6,912 nt of DNA. It comes from Rhizobium sp. (GTDB lineage: Bacteria > Pseudomonadota > Alphaproteobacteria > Rhizobiales > Rhizobiaceae). The stretch lies in the NCBI GenBank assembly GCA_003501385.1, contig DNPN01000274.1, forward strand, positions 1 through 6,912, given 5' to 3'. Positions 6,860-6,912 of the stretch are shown here, in pieces (position 1 is the first letter of the stretch; each line of letters opens with the position of its first letter). Below the pieces are notes generated by a model. The model saw only the letters and a list, made by a program, of their open reading frames with translations. It was not told the origin of the DNA and made no database searches. The translations under genes and the position numbers were made by a program.

Positions 6860-6904
6860 GTTTGTCCGGGAAAAGTGGGAACCGGCTTCCCCGAAAAGAC
6901 AAAC
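6860..6904. repeat. Palindromic intergenic repeat, rhizobial type
   Basis: The outer arms GTTTGTC (6860-6866) and GACAAAC (6898-6904) are perfect inverted repeats. Inside them CGGG (6867-6870) can pair with CCCG (6890-6893), or GGGAA (6877-6881) with TTCCC (6887-6891). The core reads AAAAGTGGGAACCGGCTTCC. From memory, closely similar 'GTGGGAACCGG' palindromes are dispersed between genes in Rhizobium, Agrobacterium and Sinorhizobium; copy number cannot be checked here. In this place it could fold in the mRNA between the preceding tail gene and g12. It supports a rhizobial host. Confidence 0.6.
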
Positions 6905-6912
6905 GAAAACAA

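Noticed and set aside
1..6912. CRISPR array, tRNA or rRNA
   Set aside because: No regularly spaced direct repeats and no tRNA- or rRNA-like sequence were seen; nearly all of the window is coding.

Overview
The window is the tail-tip end of a gene transfer agent (GTA) structural cluster of the Rhodobacter capsulatus (RcGTA) type. It most likely comes from a member of the Hyphomicrobiales (Rhizobiales). Four minus-strand genes match, in order, RcGTA g12 (distal tail protein), g13 (hub), g14 (NlpC/P60 peptidase) and g15 (the very large tail-tip 'megatron'). All four are full length with the expected motifs and no visible frameshifts. Hand counts on sampled lines give about 55-57% GC in the coding parts. 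A long GTTTGTC/GACAAAC palindrome upstream of g12 resembles a dispersed intergenic repeat I associate with rhizobial genomes. Both points fit a rhizobial host, but genus cannot be fixed from here.

Layout in transcription order on the minus strand: a palindromic repeat (6860-6904); g12 (6844-6203); g13 (6206-5316), translationally coupled to g12 by an ATGA overlap; a 1,023-bp interruption; g14 (4292-3858); and g15 (3855-10), which starts 2 nt after the g14 stop with its Shine-Dalgarno inside the end of g14. The upstream head, portal, tail-tube and tape-measure genes and anything downstream of g15 lie outside the window.

The unusual part is the interruption between g13 and g14 (4293-5315). It holds one gene on the opposite strand, a 269-residue FkbM-type SAM-dependent methyltransferase (4469-5278). 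This gene has a strong AGGAGG ribosome-binding site and a GTG start. A compact hairpin terminator lies between its stop codon and the convergent g13 stop. On its other side is an AT-rich (about 39% GC) divergent intergenic region of 176 bp shared with g14. No transposase, integrase or flanking duplication is visible. The gene looks like a self-contained cassette, or 'moron', inserted into an otherwise conserved tail-tip operon.

How the parts work together, from RcGTA knowledge: g12 forms the ring at the end of the tail tube; g13 forms the hub and has four cysteines that could hold an Fe-S cluster; g14 is a peptidase thought to open peptidoglycan; g15 forms the tip and carries a glycosidase-like TIM-barrel domain. 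The methyltransferase is not a known GTA part. Members of its family often O-methylate glycans or other small acceptors, so a link to the cell-surface polysaccharide is possible but is only inference.
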